Below, piece after piece: positions 11,245 through 21,075 of a stretch of 64,000 bases of DNA. Source of the DNA: Basidiobolus meristosporus CBS 931.73 (Eukaryota > Basidiobolomycota > Basidiobolomycetes > Basidiobolales > Basidiobolaceae); the NCBI GenBank assembly GCA_002104905.1, contig MCFE01000278.1:40840-104839 (forward strand), written 5' to 3'. The notes beneath the pieces were generated by a model. That model worked only from the letters and a program-made list of their open reading frames with translations, had not been told where the DNA came from and ran no database searches. Numbering within the stretch: the stretch's first letter is position 1; every line of letters starts with the position of its first letter. Both the position numbers and the translations under genes were made by a program.

Positions 11245-12884
11245 TTGACATTATGTGCTACAAGCAGGGCTATAACCAAAAAAGGCCCTGGGGACATTGT
11301 GCCTACTGAAGGTAATAATGTAGACTTCTCAGGCTCTCAAGCAAGTAAGCAATTGGGAATCTCTGCAGACCTGCAAGCTTACCATAATACTGAGGCAGAT
11401 GAAATTGCAGCAAAAGCAGTACCTTCAGTTGAAGACCAGTAGGTGGCCATCATAAGACCATCATCACCTATATTAGCAGGTGTGTTGTCAGTTCATAGCA
11501 AAGTACTAATGAGGATATTAGGTGCAGTGGCTGATAGGATAGATGCAATGGCCCAGAGAAATTAAGATATAGTCCAGAAAAAGATGAGTTAACAAAAGGT
11601 CCCAAGCAATCAATATCCCAGGTAGAGAAAGCAGTATTTTTACTGAAAAGAAGGAACTCAAGTAGCTCAGTGTCACAACTAAAAATTGGGCCATTTTCCT
11701 ATGTAACAGCAGAGGATCACCATTCAGTCTCTAAAGCACAACAATGGTGCCCAAGGATAAACCCACAAAAAACCTATCACAGCATGAGAGGAAGAAAATT
11801 TAATGTTTATACCAAAGCCTAAAAATCAAAAGACACTCAAGATTTGTGAAGTTGTCAAGTGCAATGATAAAGAGTGGGCCAATATTCAAGAGGCTGTTAG
11901 AAGTCTAGCACACCAACACTTTAAGGCTGACATACTATGGGACCGTCAGGAATTCAAGGCCAAGCAGAATGTACTTTACTTGCTCCAGGAATATTGTCCT
12001 GGATTCAAATGGGCAAGCAGATTTTGGGCCAGCCTCAGTATGCTAAGAAAGTATCTCAAGAATAGCAGAAACTATCAAAGGCAGAAGAAAAGGGTGCAAT
12101 GACTAAGAACCAGCAACTTCCTCAGGTGCCTGTTACAAGCAGGTCCAAAAGCACTGAACAAGCATCAAAGTGACATCAGGTAGCTGGAAGAGTAACAACA
12201 ACAAAGGATTAGTGAAGGATCTGGAAGTGACAAAAATGAGCAGCTACTTCAAAAGCCTGTCACAGCATTGGCTGAGAGCTTAAAGTAAACAGAAAAGAAG
12301 TGTCAGGTTGCTGGCAGAGTGCTAGCTAGAGACAACTAGGCTGAAGCAGAATAATCAGAGCAGCATCTATCAGGGGGAAAACGTAGTTCAATGCAAGATT
12401 AACACAGACAAAGTAGCAGTGAAACACCTGGCAGTGATAGATCAAAAGTTAAAGGACAAAAAGTCTACCCAAGCCAGAGACAGGGAAGCATAAAAAGTGC
12501 TGCAGTTCTTGCCAACTAATGCTGTGAGCCTGGTACAGACTGAGTCCCATCTTAGCTAAGAAGACTTACCAGCAAGAAAGCAGCTGTTCTCACAAGAGCT
12601 AGTTGAGCTACACTCCAGTGAGGTAGATGAGTGTGCAGAGAAGGGCAACTGGTCTACCACACTCTTGAATCCCTCCATTGTTGACACAGTAGAGATCTCA
12701 CTAACAGACAAAGTAACAACATCAAGAACTCAGAAGGCTATCACAATGCCTTCAGTGGAATTTTGCAGCATTAATAGGCACACCAAAAGGTTGCAGCACT
12801 TGTTCAAGAAGAGTGTTCAAGAAAACACACTTAAATATTGCAAGGGTTTATTGCAAAGACAGGCAGCTGAGGTGCTAGAACTTG
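11245..12884 (+). pseudogene. Transposon-borne ORF2, unknown family (copy B)
   Basis: Degenerate copy of the second gene of the CACTA-like element, divergent from the transposase. Readable pieces are 11245-11442, 11803-12102 and 12665-12884, separated by stops and frameshifts. Shared with copies C and I are the N-terminal Ser/Gln-rich part, LGAVADRIDAMAQR (coiled-coil type), a conserved core with EWANIQEAVRSLA and KAKQN, then a Lys/Gln-rich tail. The last part is cut off at 12884 by gypsy-2 copy D; a scrap resumes at 17787 (GTGCTGGCTGAAGACC). I do not recognise the family. A DNA-binding or transposition-helper role is only an inference from its position. Confidence 0.6.
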
Positions 12885-13254
12885 TGTTACAAGTCTTGGT
12901 ATAAGATTTGTAGAGGAATAGGGAGTTTAGCTAGTATTGTATTCACTAAAACTTGAACTGATTTTTATTGAGGTTCTAGCAGCTCCTTATATACATTTTG
13001 CCAGATCAATTGCAGACCAATTTATATTTCCTACTGTAGGCTGTGGCTGATGACTCATTTGATTGCATCATAATCACCCAATAAGATCTTACTTAATATA
13101 GCTATTTCTGTCTGATAATGATCTGCTGATTCATTTACTGACTAATGCTACTGATCTGATATATAATACTGATATACTGATAAGCTAAACATATAACTAA
13201 TGGAATTGACTAAAAACTGATCTAACTTAAACATTCAAGCAGCAGATTATAGCA
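12885..13254 (-). repeat. gypsy-2 LTR (copy D, 3' LTR)
   Basis: 370 bp. On the plus strand it begins TGTTACAAGTCTTGG and ends near ATAGCA (mutated from ATAACA). The PPT-like AGTAGTGGAGAA on the minus strand adjoins it at about 13255-13266. Confidence 0.9.
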
Positions 13255-13264
13255 TTCTCCACTA

Positions 13265-16200
13265 CTAAAGCAGAGAGGGTTCTCCTGAATCTTGTTTCTT
13301 GTGAAACCAATATTTTGATGGTTCAGTACTATCAGCAAGTCTTGTAAGCTTGAGTCTGTCCCTATGTACCAAGTCTTCCTGGATATTGCCTTGTTTATCC
13401 ACTTGTTGGTAAGTTGCAAATGGACATTCTCTGATGATCTTGAATGGTCCTGTCCATTGTGGCTCAAACTTCTTCCAAGTGTTGTTTCTTAGCAATACAA
13501 CGTTCCCAACTGTCAATGCTTCTGGTGCTATTGTCTTATCAAATCTCTGCTTCATCTTTTCTGCACTTTGAGATGCTTTGGTCTGTGCCTCTTGACTTCT
13601 TTGTTCTAGTTGCTGGTGTCTACTTGGCTGACTGAGTTCATCTTCTAAGGTGTCTGTAAGCTTTGGTTGTGTGAGATCTCCTGGAATCTTTGTTTCATAT
13701 CCATACACTGAGTAATATGGCAATTGTTGGGTGGTGCTGTGTACTCTGACTCTGCATGCAAAGAGTACTTTGCATAAGTACTCATCCCATCTACTGACAA
13801 CTGCATTTGCATACTTGGTCAGCGTTTTTCAAAATAATTCATTAAACCATTCAGTTACTCCATTAGTTGTGGGGTGATATGCCAAGGCTTTCAAGTGTTT
13901 GATCTGCTGCATTTCCTGGTAAGCTTCCAATGTCTTTGCCATAAAGTTTGCACCTCTATCTACTAAAATCTTTGCAGGGCATCCAAACTTCATAAGGATA
14001 TAATGGTAGATTAAAGTTGCAACTTCTTGCTCACTGGCTATAGGTACAGCTTTAGCCACTGGTCATTTAGTGGCATGGTCAATTGGTACCAGGATCCAAT
14101 GATTGCATCTCCTGGTAGTTGGCAGTCTGCCAATAAAGTAAATTTGCCATCTTTCATATGGTCTTACAGGCTCCAAGGGAAAGAGTTCAGCAATTCTTTG
14201 TGGCGGGCCTTGGTTGATTTGGCAACTTGATCATGTTTTTGCTAGCATCTCAATGTCATGTTTCATTCTGGGCTAAAATGCTCTGGCTTTTACAAGGCTA
14301 TAGGTTCCTTCAGTTCCAAGATGCCCATATCCATTGTGTAGCTTATGTATTAAATCCAGGCAAGCAACATAAAGGCAATAGGCAATAGGGCTTCCATCAA
14401 CAATCTGGTAGAGTGTTTTGTCCTGTACTACAAGCTTGCTGGCTTCATCCTGGATTATCTTCTTGATATCTTCATCCACCTCATTAGGAATGGCTTAGTC
14501 TTCCAAGTACTTGGTAATAGGCTAGGCCAATCTGATTCATGCACCAAGTTGAGTTGTGCAACTTGTTCTAATCTTGATAAGGCATCAGCAACCATGTTGT
14601 TTTTTCCAGGGCAGTAGACAATCTCCAAATCAAATTGATGAGTATATTCACTCCATCTTGTCATTCTTCTGGAGGGTACCTTCTGAGTGAATATATACTT
14701 GAGGGAGGCATGATCAGTCTTCACAGTGCATTTGACTCCTTCAATTTAGCATCTCCATGTCTTCAAACAGTGTATTATAGCAAGCATCTCCTTCTCTTAC
14801 ACTGAATAGTTTTGTTCTGCTGAGTTCAGTTTCTTGGATTCAAAGGCAACAGGGTAGTCCTTTCCCTTGTGTTCTTGGCTCAACACTCCACCAATTTCAT
14901 AATCTGAAGCATATATGCACAGAGTAAACTCTTTTCTGAAGTCAGGTACTCTTAAGCTTGGTAGCTTAGCAAGTTCATTCTTGAGCATCTGGAAGGCAGT
15001 CTCATAAGCTATGTCCCACTTGTTGGTATTGTCTTTCCTGAGGATATCAGTTAAATGGGCTGCAATACTTGCAAAGAACTTGACAAATCTCCAATAATAG
15101 GAAGCCATTTCAAGGAATGATCTGAGCTGTTTTATGCTATGGAGCCCCTTCAGATTCTTGATAACATCAACCTTCTTAGATTCCAAAGTTACTCCTGTGC
15201 TAGTCACTATGTGTCCCAGATATTCAATGTGTTCCTTGAAGAATTCACACTTGAGTAGCTTGCCATAAAGCTTGTTCTCTCGTTGCTTCTTCAAGACCTT
15301 TTCAATGTGCACCAAGTGATCCTCTTCTGTCTTGCTGTATGTTAATATATTATCTAGGTACATTATCACAAACTTGTCTAAGTACTCCTGGAACACAGTC
15401 AGCATCAGGGACATGAATGTTGCAGGGCATTGGTGAGGCCAAAACTCATGACTAAGTACTTGTAATGTCCATAGCTGGTCCTGACTGCTGTCTTAGGGAT
15501 GTCTTCTGGCTTCACCCTAATCTTGTTGTATCCTGACATGAGGTCAATCTTGCTGAGAATAGTGGCTCCATTGAGTTGGTCCAAGAGCTCATCAATCCAG
15601 GGTATGGGGTGCTTATTCTTCACAGTAACTGAGTTGAGGGCTCTGCAGTCAATGCACATCCTAAGTGTTCCATCTTTCTTCTTCACAAAAGGTACTGGTG
15701 CTCCCCAAGGTGACTTGCTGGGTCTGATGTATCCTTGCTCCAGTAATTGATCTATATGTCTCGTCATCTCCTCCAACTCAATGGACTCATTCTGAAAGGT
15801 GTCTAACTCACTTGAGGGCTATCTCCTGTTTCAATGGCATCATCCACATCTCTGACTGGTGGTAGGCTTCCAGGCTCAACAGGAAATACATCTGAATATT
15901 CCTTCAAAAGAGTCTAGATCTTGTGGGGTACTGGAGTAGAGGAATCCTCCTCTAATACTGCCGTGAGGAACATATGGTTACCTTTTCTTAGTGCTCTACA
16001 GAGCTGTATATTGCTAAGTTCACTTGTTTCACACCCACTGGAGTTGACCAAGTTTGAATCCTGTCTGGCAGGTAATACCTTTTAGGTGTTGTTGTTCTTC
16101 TGGATCTGAGTAGCATGGGTTCTCCAGTTGATTGATGGATTGCAACAAAATATCCAGGTTTTCCCAAGTACAAGGTCAAACTTGCAGTTCCCAAATATAT

Positions 16201-16473
16201 AGGCCTGTAGATCTTCTTCATAGTCATTGATCTTCATCCTGACTGGCTGAGTTTACGGTTGATTATGTGAGAGTTCCCATCAGCTGTTGAGACTGAAGTT
16301 GATTTGGTGGGTTCCAAGTTGATTCCAGCTTTCAAAGCAAATTGCTCTGACATGTACTTGTGCAATGATCTTGATTCATTCATGATCTTTGCAGGTACTC
16401 CATTGATTACTCTATTTAAGTTTAATGGCTTTTCTGAGTTTGAGGTCATCTGGAATATGTATTCTTCTGTCAT
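13265..16473 (-). pseudogene. pol: gypsy-2 Pol, heavily broken (copy D)
   Basis: Read right to left: protease (16473-16234, VNGVPAKI with the catalytic Asp lost, NES for the usual DSG-type site); reverse transcriptase (15776-15405, then shifted frame 15414-14797; catalytic YLDD changed to YLDN in MYLDNILTY); RNase H (CIYASDYEIG, the catalytic Asp context altered); integrase zinc finger (HKLHNGYGHLG, 14479-14273); core (14059-13829, VDRGANF); and C-terminal GPY/F-type domain (WTGPFKI, about 13450). Nonsense codons at 14797, 14746 and 14273 are shared with copy F. Confidence 0.85.
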
Positions 16474-17379
16474 ATGGCAGGTGAGTTCTGAGTCTTCTTC
16501 AAGTCATCCTTGATGTTACTATGCTCCAGGGCCTCAATATGGTTAAAGGCTCTTGATGGCTGGTGTCCATTTCTTCTCCAAGGGCAGTACTTTGCAATAT
16601 GCCCCTGCTGGTGGCAATTGAAGCAATATCCTTTCCTCTTACATTCTTCTGAGGTCAGATTCTTCTGCATAGCGTCTATTTCCATTGGCACTGCTTCAGA
16701 TTGTCTTCTTTCATAGTAATTGTAGCCTCTCTGATTAGTCACTGTGGGCTTCCCAACTCCAAACATAGCTGAGCCATAGTCAATGGCAATCTTAATGGCT
16801 TCTTTGATAGTCTGATGTCTTTGGTAATTCACTTCCTTGCGAGTTCCTTCTTTCAACCCATCAATAAAGTATTCAACTTGATCCAGAGGGTCCATTCTTT
16901 GAATTTACCCTAGTAGACATCTATATTCATAGATGTACTCTTGGACCATTCCTTTCTGTCTGAGTGTCTTCAATTTTCTTCTTAATAAAGTCTGTTGGTG
17001 TTAAGGCCCAAAGGTATCCTGAATTTTCAACACAAACTCATCCCAGGTAGAGATTGTGGAGCATCCCATCATTGTGGCTGACCTGATCTTGTTGTGGTAC
17101 CACTGTAAAGCTGCATCTTCCAGGTAAGAGGCTGCATAATGCAACTTACTTTCTGGAGCAATTCCTTTAGCCTTGAACATTGACTCTGCCATGCTACCAT
17201 TGGACCTTCACACTAATGTTGCTCTTGACAGGGTTTTGCTGGCTTTGGGCCATGGCAGTCATTCTGTGTAGCTGCTGGCTAAGGATCTGAAGTAACTGTT
17301 GCTGATGGGCCAGAATTTGTTGCATAGCATTCTCCCATTCTTGACTTTTGGACATCTTGAGGGAGGCTTCTTCTTTCAT
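16470..17379 (-). pseudogene. gag: gypsy-2 Gag with zinc knuckle (copy D)
   Basis: Capsid region in two frames (17379-17001 and 16895-16470). The N-terminus is Gln-rich and coiled (HQQQLLQILSQQ), followed by the capsid core (SKLHYAASYLEDAALQWY, about 17150-17080) and DQVEYFIDGLKEGTRKEV. The CCHC knuckle CFNCHQQGHIAKYC lies at about 16635-16594. This copy keeps the knuckle that copy F has lost. Confidence 0.8.
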
Positions 17380-17400
17380 CAGGAGGGATGTACCTGGTTA

Positions 17401-17412
17401 TTGCTGCTACCA
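17401..17412 (-). promoter_or_regulatory. Primer-binding site of gypsy-2 copy D
   Basis: On the minus strand TGGTAGCAGCAA lies one base after the 5' LTR. TGGTAGC is the expected complement of a fungal initiator-Met tRNA 3' end (GCUACCA). The identical site is at 24895-24906 in copy F. Confidence 0.6.
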
Positions 17413-17413
17413 A

Positions 17414-17782
17414 TGTTACAAGTCATGGTAAAAGAGTTGCAGAGGAAAAGGGAGTTTAGCTTGTATTGTATTCACTAATACTTGAACTGATATTTATTGA
17501 GGTTCCAGCAGCTCCTTATATACATTTTGCCAGATCAATTACTGACTAACTTGTATTTCCTAATGTAGGCTGTGGTGATGACTCATTTGATTGCATCATC
17601 ATCACCCAATAAGATCCAACTTAATACAGCTATTTCTGTCTGATAAGGATCTGCTGATTCATTTGCTGACTAATGCTACTGATCTGATAGATAATATTGA
17701 TATATTGATAAGCTAAACATATAATTAATTGATTTGACTAAAAACTGATCTAACTTAAACATTGAAGTGACAGATCATAACA
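17414..17782 (-). repeat. gypsy-2 LTR (copy D, 5' LTR)
   Basis: 369 bp, TGTTACAAG...GATCATAACA on the plus strand. It is the same family as the LTRs at 12885, 20659, 24908, 28244 and 32954. Confidence 0.9.
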
Positions 17783-17815
17783 CTTCCAGTGCTGGCTGAA
17801 GACCAGCACATATGT

Positions 17816-19404
17816 TCACCTGAACTGATTATCTCCTTGAAGACTAGTTTGCCCACTGGCAAGTGATTTAGTGGCTTTCAGAATACCTGTAAAGAGTTTC
17901 TTTTCCACTCAATGATAGCTACCATGAGTTTATTGGGCTATGAATGCTGTCAAAAATTACTGCTAAAGATTGTGAGGTGCTGATGGAATATCTCTTGACT
18001 GTATATGCTACTTTAAGTACAGATATAGGAGGTGAAGTATATCTATTTGTGTTGTGTCTGGCGCTTTATTCAGCCTCATATTGTGGCTGTAGATACCAAG
18101 CAGCAGTCTTGACATGAGTCCATATATTTCCGAGCATCTAATAATGAGTATCTTAGTTGTATTGAAGCATTCTGAGCTGACAAATTTACTCACTGGGTGA
18201 ACATCCCTTTTACATATTAAATTATAAGAAATTCTTTAAGTAAGGCCCAGATATGTTGTTTCTGTAGTTTGGCTGCTTTCTTTTGTGCAACATATCCAGG
18301 CTAGCTGTTTTATGTGCCACAGCTACTTCATCACCGTATCTATGAGCAAAATACTCAGGCAAAAAGCAGATATATTCTTATTTTTACATGTAGATCATGC
18401 TGCTGCTGATAGCCATTTCTGGTCATCTTTTCTCATAAGTAAGTAGCTGGTCTTGGAAAAGCAAACCTTTCTCCCTATGCACCTACACTACATACTAAGT
18501 GTAAGATGCTTGCATCTATATAGACTAGTCTGATGCAGCCTTCTGGCAGCAGATAAGAGTAGAAGCAGTTTGACTGAGTCTAGAGGGCTACTAAGCACTT
18601 AAGGAACCTTCTCTGTCAACTAGTCTAGCATCTGTTGTAGTTAATGTACTGTGACCAAAAATCTCATGCAAAATTAGTCATGGTGATTTTATTTTTGATT
18701 GGCATTTGTCATGACCAGCTTTCTTATTGGGATTTCTGTAAAGTTGCCAAATTATTAGGTGTCCAGATTGTGACCTTTCTCAAGGTTATCCATAAGTCCA
18801 AAACCCTGCATTCTTATTTTTAAGCCCTTCTGTAAAAAACTCTACATTGTTGTTTCCTTACACTGTCAAAGATATATCTACCATAATTTTAATCAATAAA
18901 TTCACAAAGGAATAGGATATAAAGCTTTTAGTTTTCCACATTACTTCCAGTCCCCCCCCCATAAAATTGAAGCAGGTTATTGGCCTCAAGTATACTGTCC
19001 TCCTGGTAGCTACTTTGCTTTGGATCTATTTCTGTTAGTCCAGAGAAAGACTTTCTGCTCTATTGCTCTGCTGGAATTAAAGATCACCACTGCTGCTAAA
19101 GGACTATTTTGCTGACAGTTTTACTGTGAGAGGAAGGCTTTACCTGCCAAGTAAACAATCAATATCTACTCAAATTAGCTGTGATAATCAATATATGAAA
19201 CTGGCATATGAATAGGCCCAGAAGGTTATGATGTAGGAGCTCTGTCACACCTGGGGAAAGTTGCATATGTCTCAAGAGAGTTGAAGAAAGTATTATAAAA
19301 GCTTAGCAAAATCACTCAAGGGGTGTGCACTGCAATCAACAGTTGCAAAGAACAATAGAGTGTAATGTTGCAGCTACCAGCAGGCAAGATAATATGGATA
19401 TTAG
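17816..19404. other. Unresolved degenerate sequence
   Basis: About 1.6 kb with no convincing gene. The minus strand around 18700-18240 gives readable but stop-rich protein-like stretches, suggesting an old transposon relic. A poly-C run lies at about 18953. I could not assign a family. Confidence 0.3.
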
Positions 19405-19480
19405 GGTAAGCTAAGCATATAACTGATTAACATTGACTAAAAACTGATTTAACTTAATCATTCAAGCAGAAGATCATAAC
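19405..19480 (-). repeat. gypsy-2 LTR fragment
   Basis: About 75 bp matching the plus-strand right end of the gypsy-2 LTR (AAGCTAAGCATATAACTG ... GATCATAAC). Truncated on the left. Confidence 0.6.
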
Positions 19481-19800
19481 CCCCAATTAGTCATTCACTA
19501 TAGACAAACTGCCTTATTTGCCATTAAATATGAAGTTTGCCTAATGTGCAATAAATCCCCAATCTTGGTGGATTGACTAGGTATCATAGCTAGCATGCAG
19601 CCAATTAGGTTGCTGCAGTACATATGAAATGGCTGCTGTAGTGTTAAACATGTTAGATAAGCAGGCTGGTATTTATATATAGAGGTTCTGCTCCATATAT
19701 ATGCAACAATTTTGGCATTGCTTGCATTGAATATAAACTGTTCATTGGTCTGCAATTGTTTAATTAGAATGCCAAAGCAGATTTTTAGGGTCCTAACAAA
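19481..19800. other. Unresolved sequence between LTR scraps
   Basis: Contains an 85-codon minus-strand ORF (19755-19498) with no recognised domain. Nothing else supported. Confidence 0.2.
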
Positions 19801-20185
19801 TTGGAGTAATGTGGAGATCTACTGCTTGATTATTTTAGTTAGATTGGTTTTTAATCAAATCAATTGGTGTTGTATATTGCATATCAGTATATCAGTGTTA
19901 TCTTTCAAATCAGTAGTATTGGTTAGCATATGAATCAGCTAGCCCTTATTAAACAGAGAAAGATATGGAAAGATAGGTCAGCCACCATAATAGGATGCTT
20001 CACAATCTCAACCTGCACAGAGTTTGTGTTAAAAATTCAGGATGCTTTTGAACCCCCACTACAGCAGATGCTAATAAGTAGGAAGTTGAATACACTCAGA
20101 CAGAAAGGAGTGGTGCAAGAATACATATATGAGTATAGATATCTACTTGGGCAAATTGAAAGAATGGACCCTCTTGATTTGCATA
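19800..20185 (+). pseudogene. gypsy-2 scrap: LTR fragment fused to gag fragment
   Basis: Plus-strand scrap. 19800-19960 matches part of the LTR in the same orientation as the solo LTR at 28244. It runs straight into gag codons (about 19966-20185: SATIIGCFTIST, QEYIYEYRYLLGQIERMDPL). The sequence that normally separates LTR and gag is missing, so this is a deletion product. The copia remnant begins immediately after. Confidence 0.6.
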
Positions 20186-20189
20186 TAGG

Positions 20190-20658
20190 GCCATAGTTGA
20201 TTGTTTCTTGCAATACTAGGTAATAGCAGCACTGGCATTAGGAAATACATACTTAGTGGTACAGTGTCTGTCAGTCTGATCCCTACCCAAATCTGGATCA
20301 CTATACACATCACACATTTGCCTATTTGCTACACCAGAGTATTCCAGTACAATATTTATGATAATTAGTATATATCTGAAAATCTGCTTAACAGCTGTAA
20401 TTTAATCTGATCCATAATTCTGCATGAATTGACTAACTATTCCAGCTCCCACTGTAACAGGTCAAGATTTACATCAATTTCAAAAAGTAATTCAATTTTC
20501 CAAGATCTTTCATCTCACACTTGGTGAAGAGATCTGATTTCATCTGTTCAACTGCCTGTTGGTCATTGTAGCAATTGTTAGGTTGGCCACATAAAGAACT
20601 AGGATGATAACACCTTTTTTGAGCTGTTTCACATATCTACTGTGCTCAACAGTGCTAC
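20190..20658 (-). pseudogene. copia Pol fragment (RT end, RNase H start)
   Basis: Parallels 36820-37510 of the intact copia with a gap. RNase H segments lie at 20200-20320. The RT catalytic block near 20600 reads VLYVANLTIA, with the YVDD aspartates lost. Many stops. Confidence 0.65.
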
Positions 20659-21026
20659 TGTTACAAGTCTTGGTATAAGAGTTGTAGAGGAATAGGGAGT
20701 TTAGCTAGTATTGTATTCACTAAAACTTGAACTGATTTTTATTGAGGTTCCAGCAGCTCCTTATATACATTTTGCCAGATCAATTGCTTACTAATTGTAT
20801 TTCCTAATGTAGGCTGTGGCTGATGACTCATTTGATTGCATCATCATCACCCAATAAGATCCTACTTAATATATCTATTTCTGTCTGATAAGGATCTGTT
20901 GATTCATTTGCTGACTAATGCTACTGATTTCATAGATAATACTGATATACTGATAACCTAAGTATATACTAATTGATTTGACTAAAAACTGATCTAACTT
21001 AAACATTCAAGCAGCAGATCATAACA
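20659..21026 (-). repeat. gypsy-2 LTR (copy F, 3' LTR)
   Basis: 368 bp, TGTTACAAG...GATCATAACA on the plus strand. The left flank is CTAC. A polypurine tract (AGTAGGGGAGAA on the minus strand) adjoins it at 21027-21038. Confidence 0.93.
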
Positions 21027-21075
21027 TTCTCCCCTACTAAAGTTGAGAGGGTTCTCCTGAATCTCTTTTCTTGTG

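Larger units (their letters stand above)
12885..17782 (-). mobile_element. Ty3/gypsy element, gypsy-2 copy D
   Basis: 4,898-bp LTR element transcribed leftward, inserted into ORF2 of CACTA copy B. LTRs are at 12885-13254 and 17414-17782. The flanks are CTTG (12881-12884) and CTTC (17783-17786), a 4-bp duplication with one changed base; the undisrupted ORF2 of copies C and I confirms the join. Gag and pol are more damaged than in copy F. It shares three nonsense codons with F. Confidence 0.9.
2554..17815 (-). mobile_element. CACTA-like transposon copy B, split by three insertions
   Basis: Pieces in order are transposase C-terminal half (2554-3541), transposase N-terminal half (9846 to about 10905), a divergent promoter region, ORF2 on the plus strand (11245-12884) and a 30-bp ORF2 scrap at 17787-17815. 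The left end is cut by copy A. The transposase is split by a TG...CA insertion (3542 to about 9843) that contains gypsy-1. ORF2 is split by gypsy-2 copy D. After 17815 the similarity to copies C and I stops, so the right terminus is lost. The split halves join up in the order seen in copies A, C and I, which is the main evidence for nesting. Confidence 0.7.
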
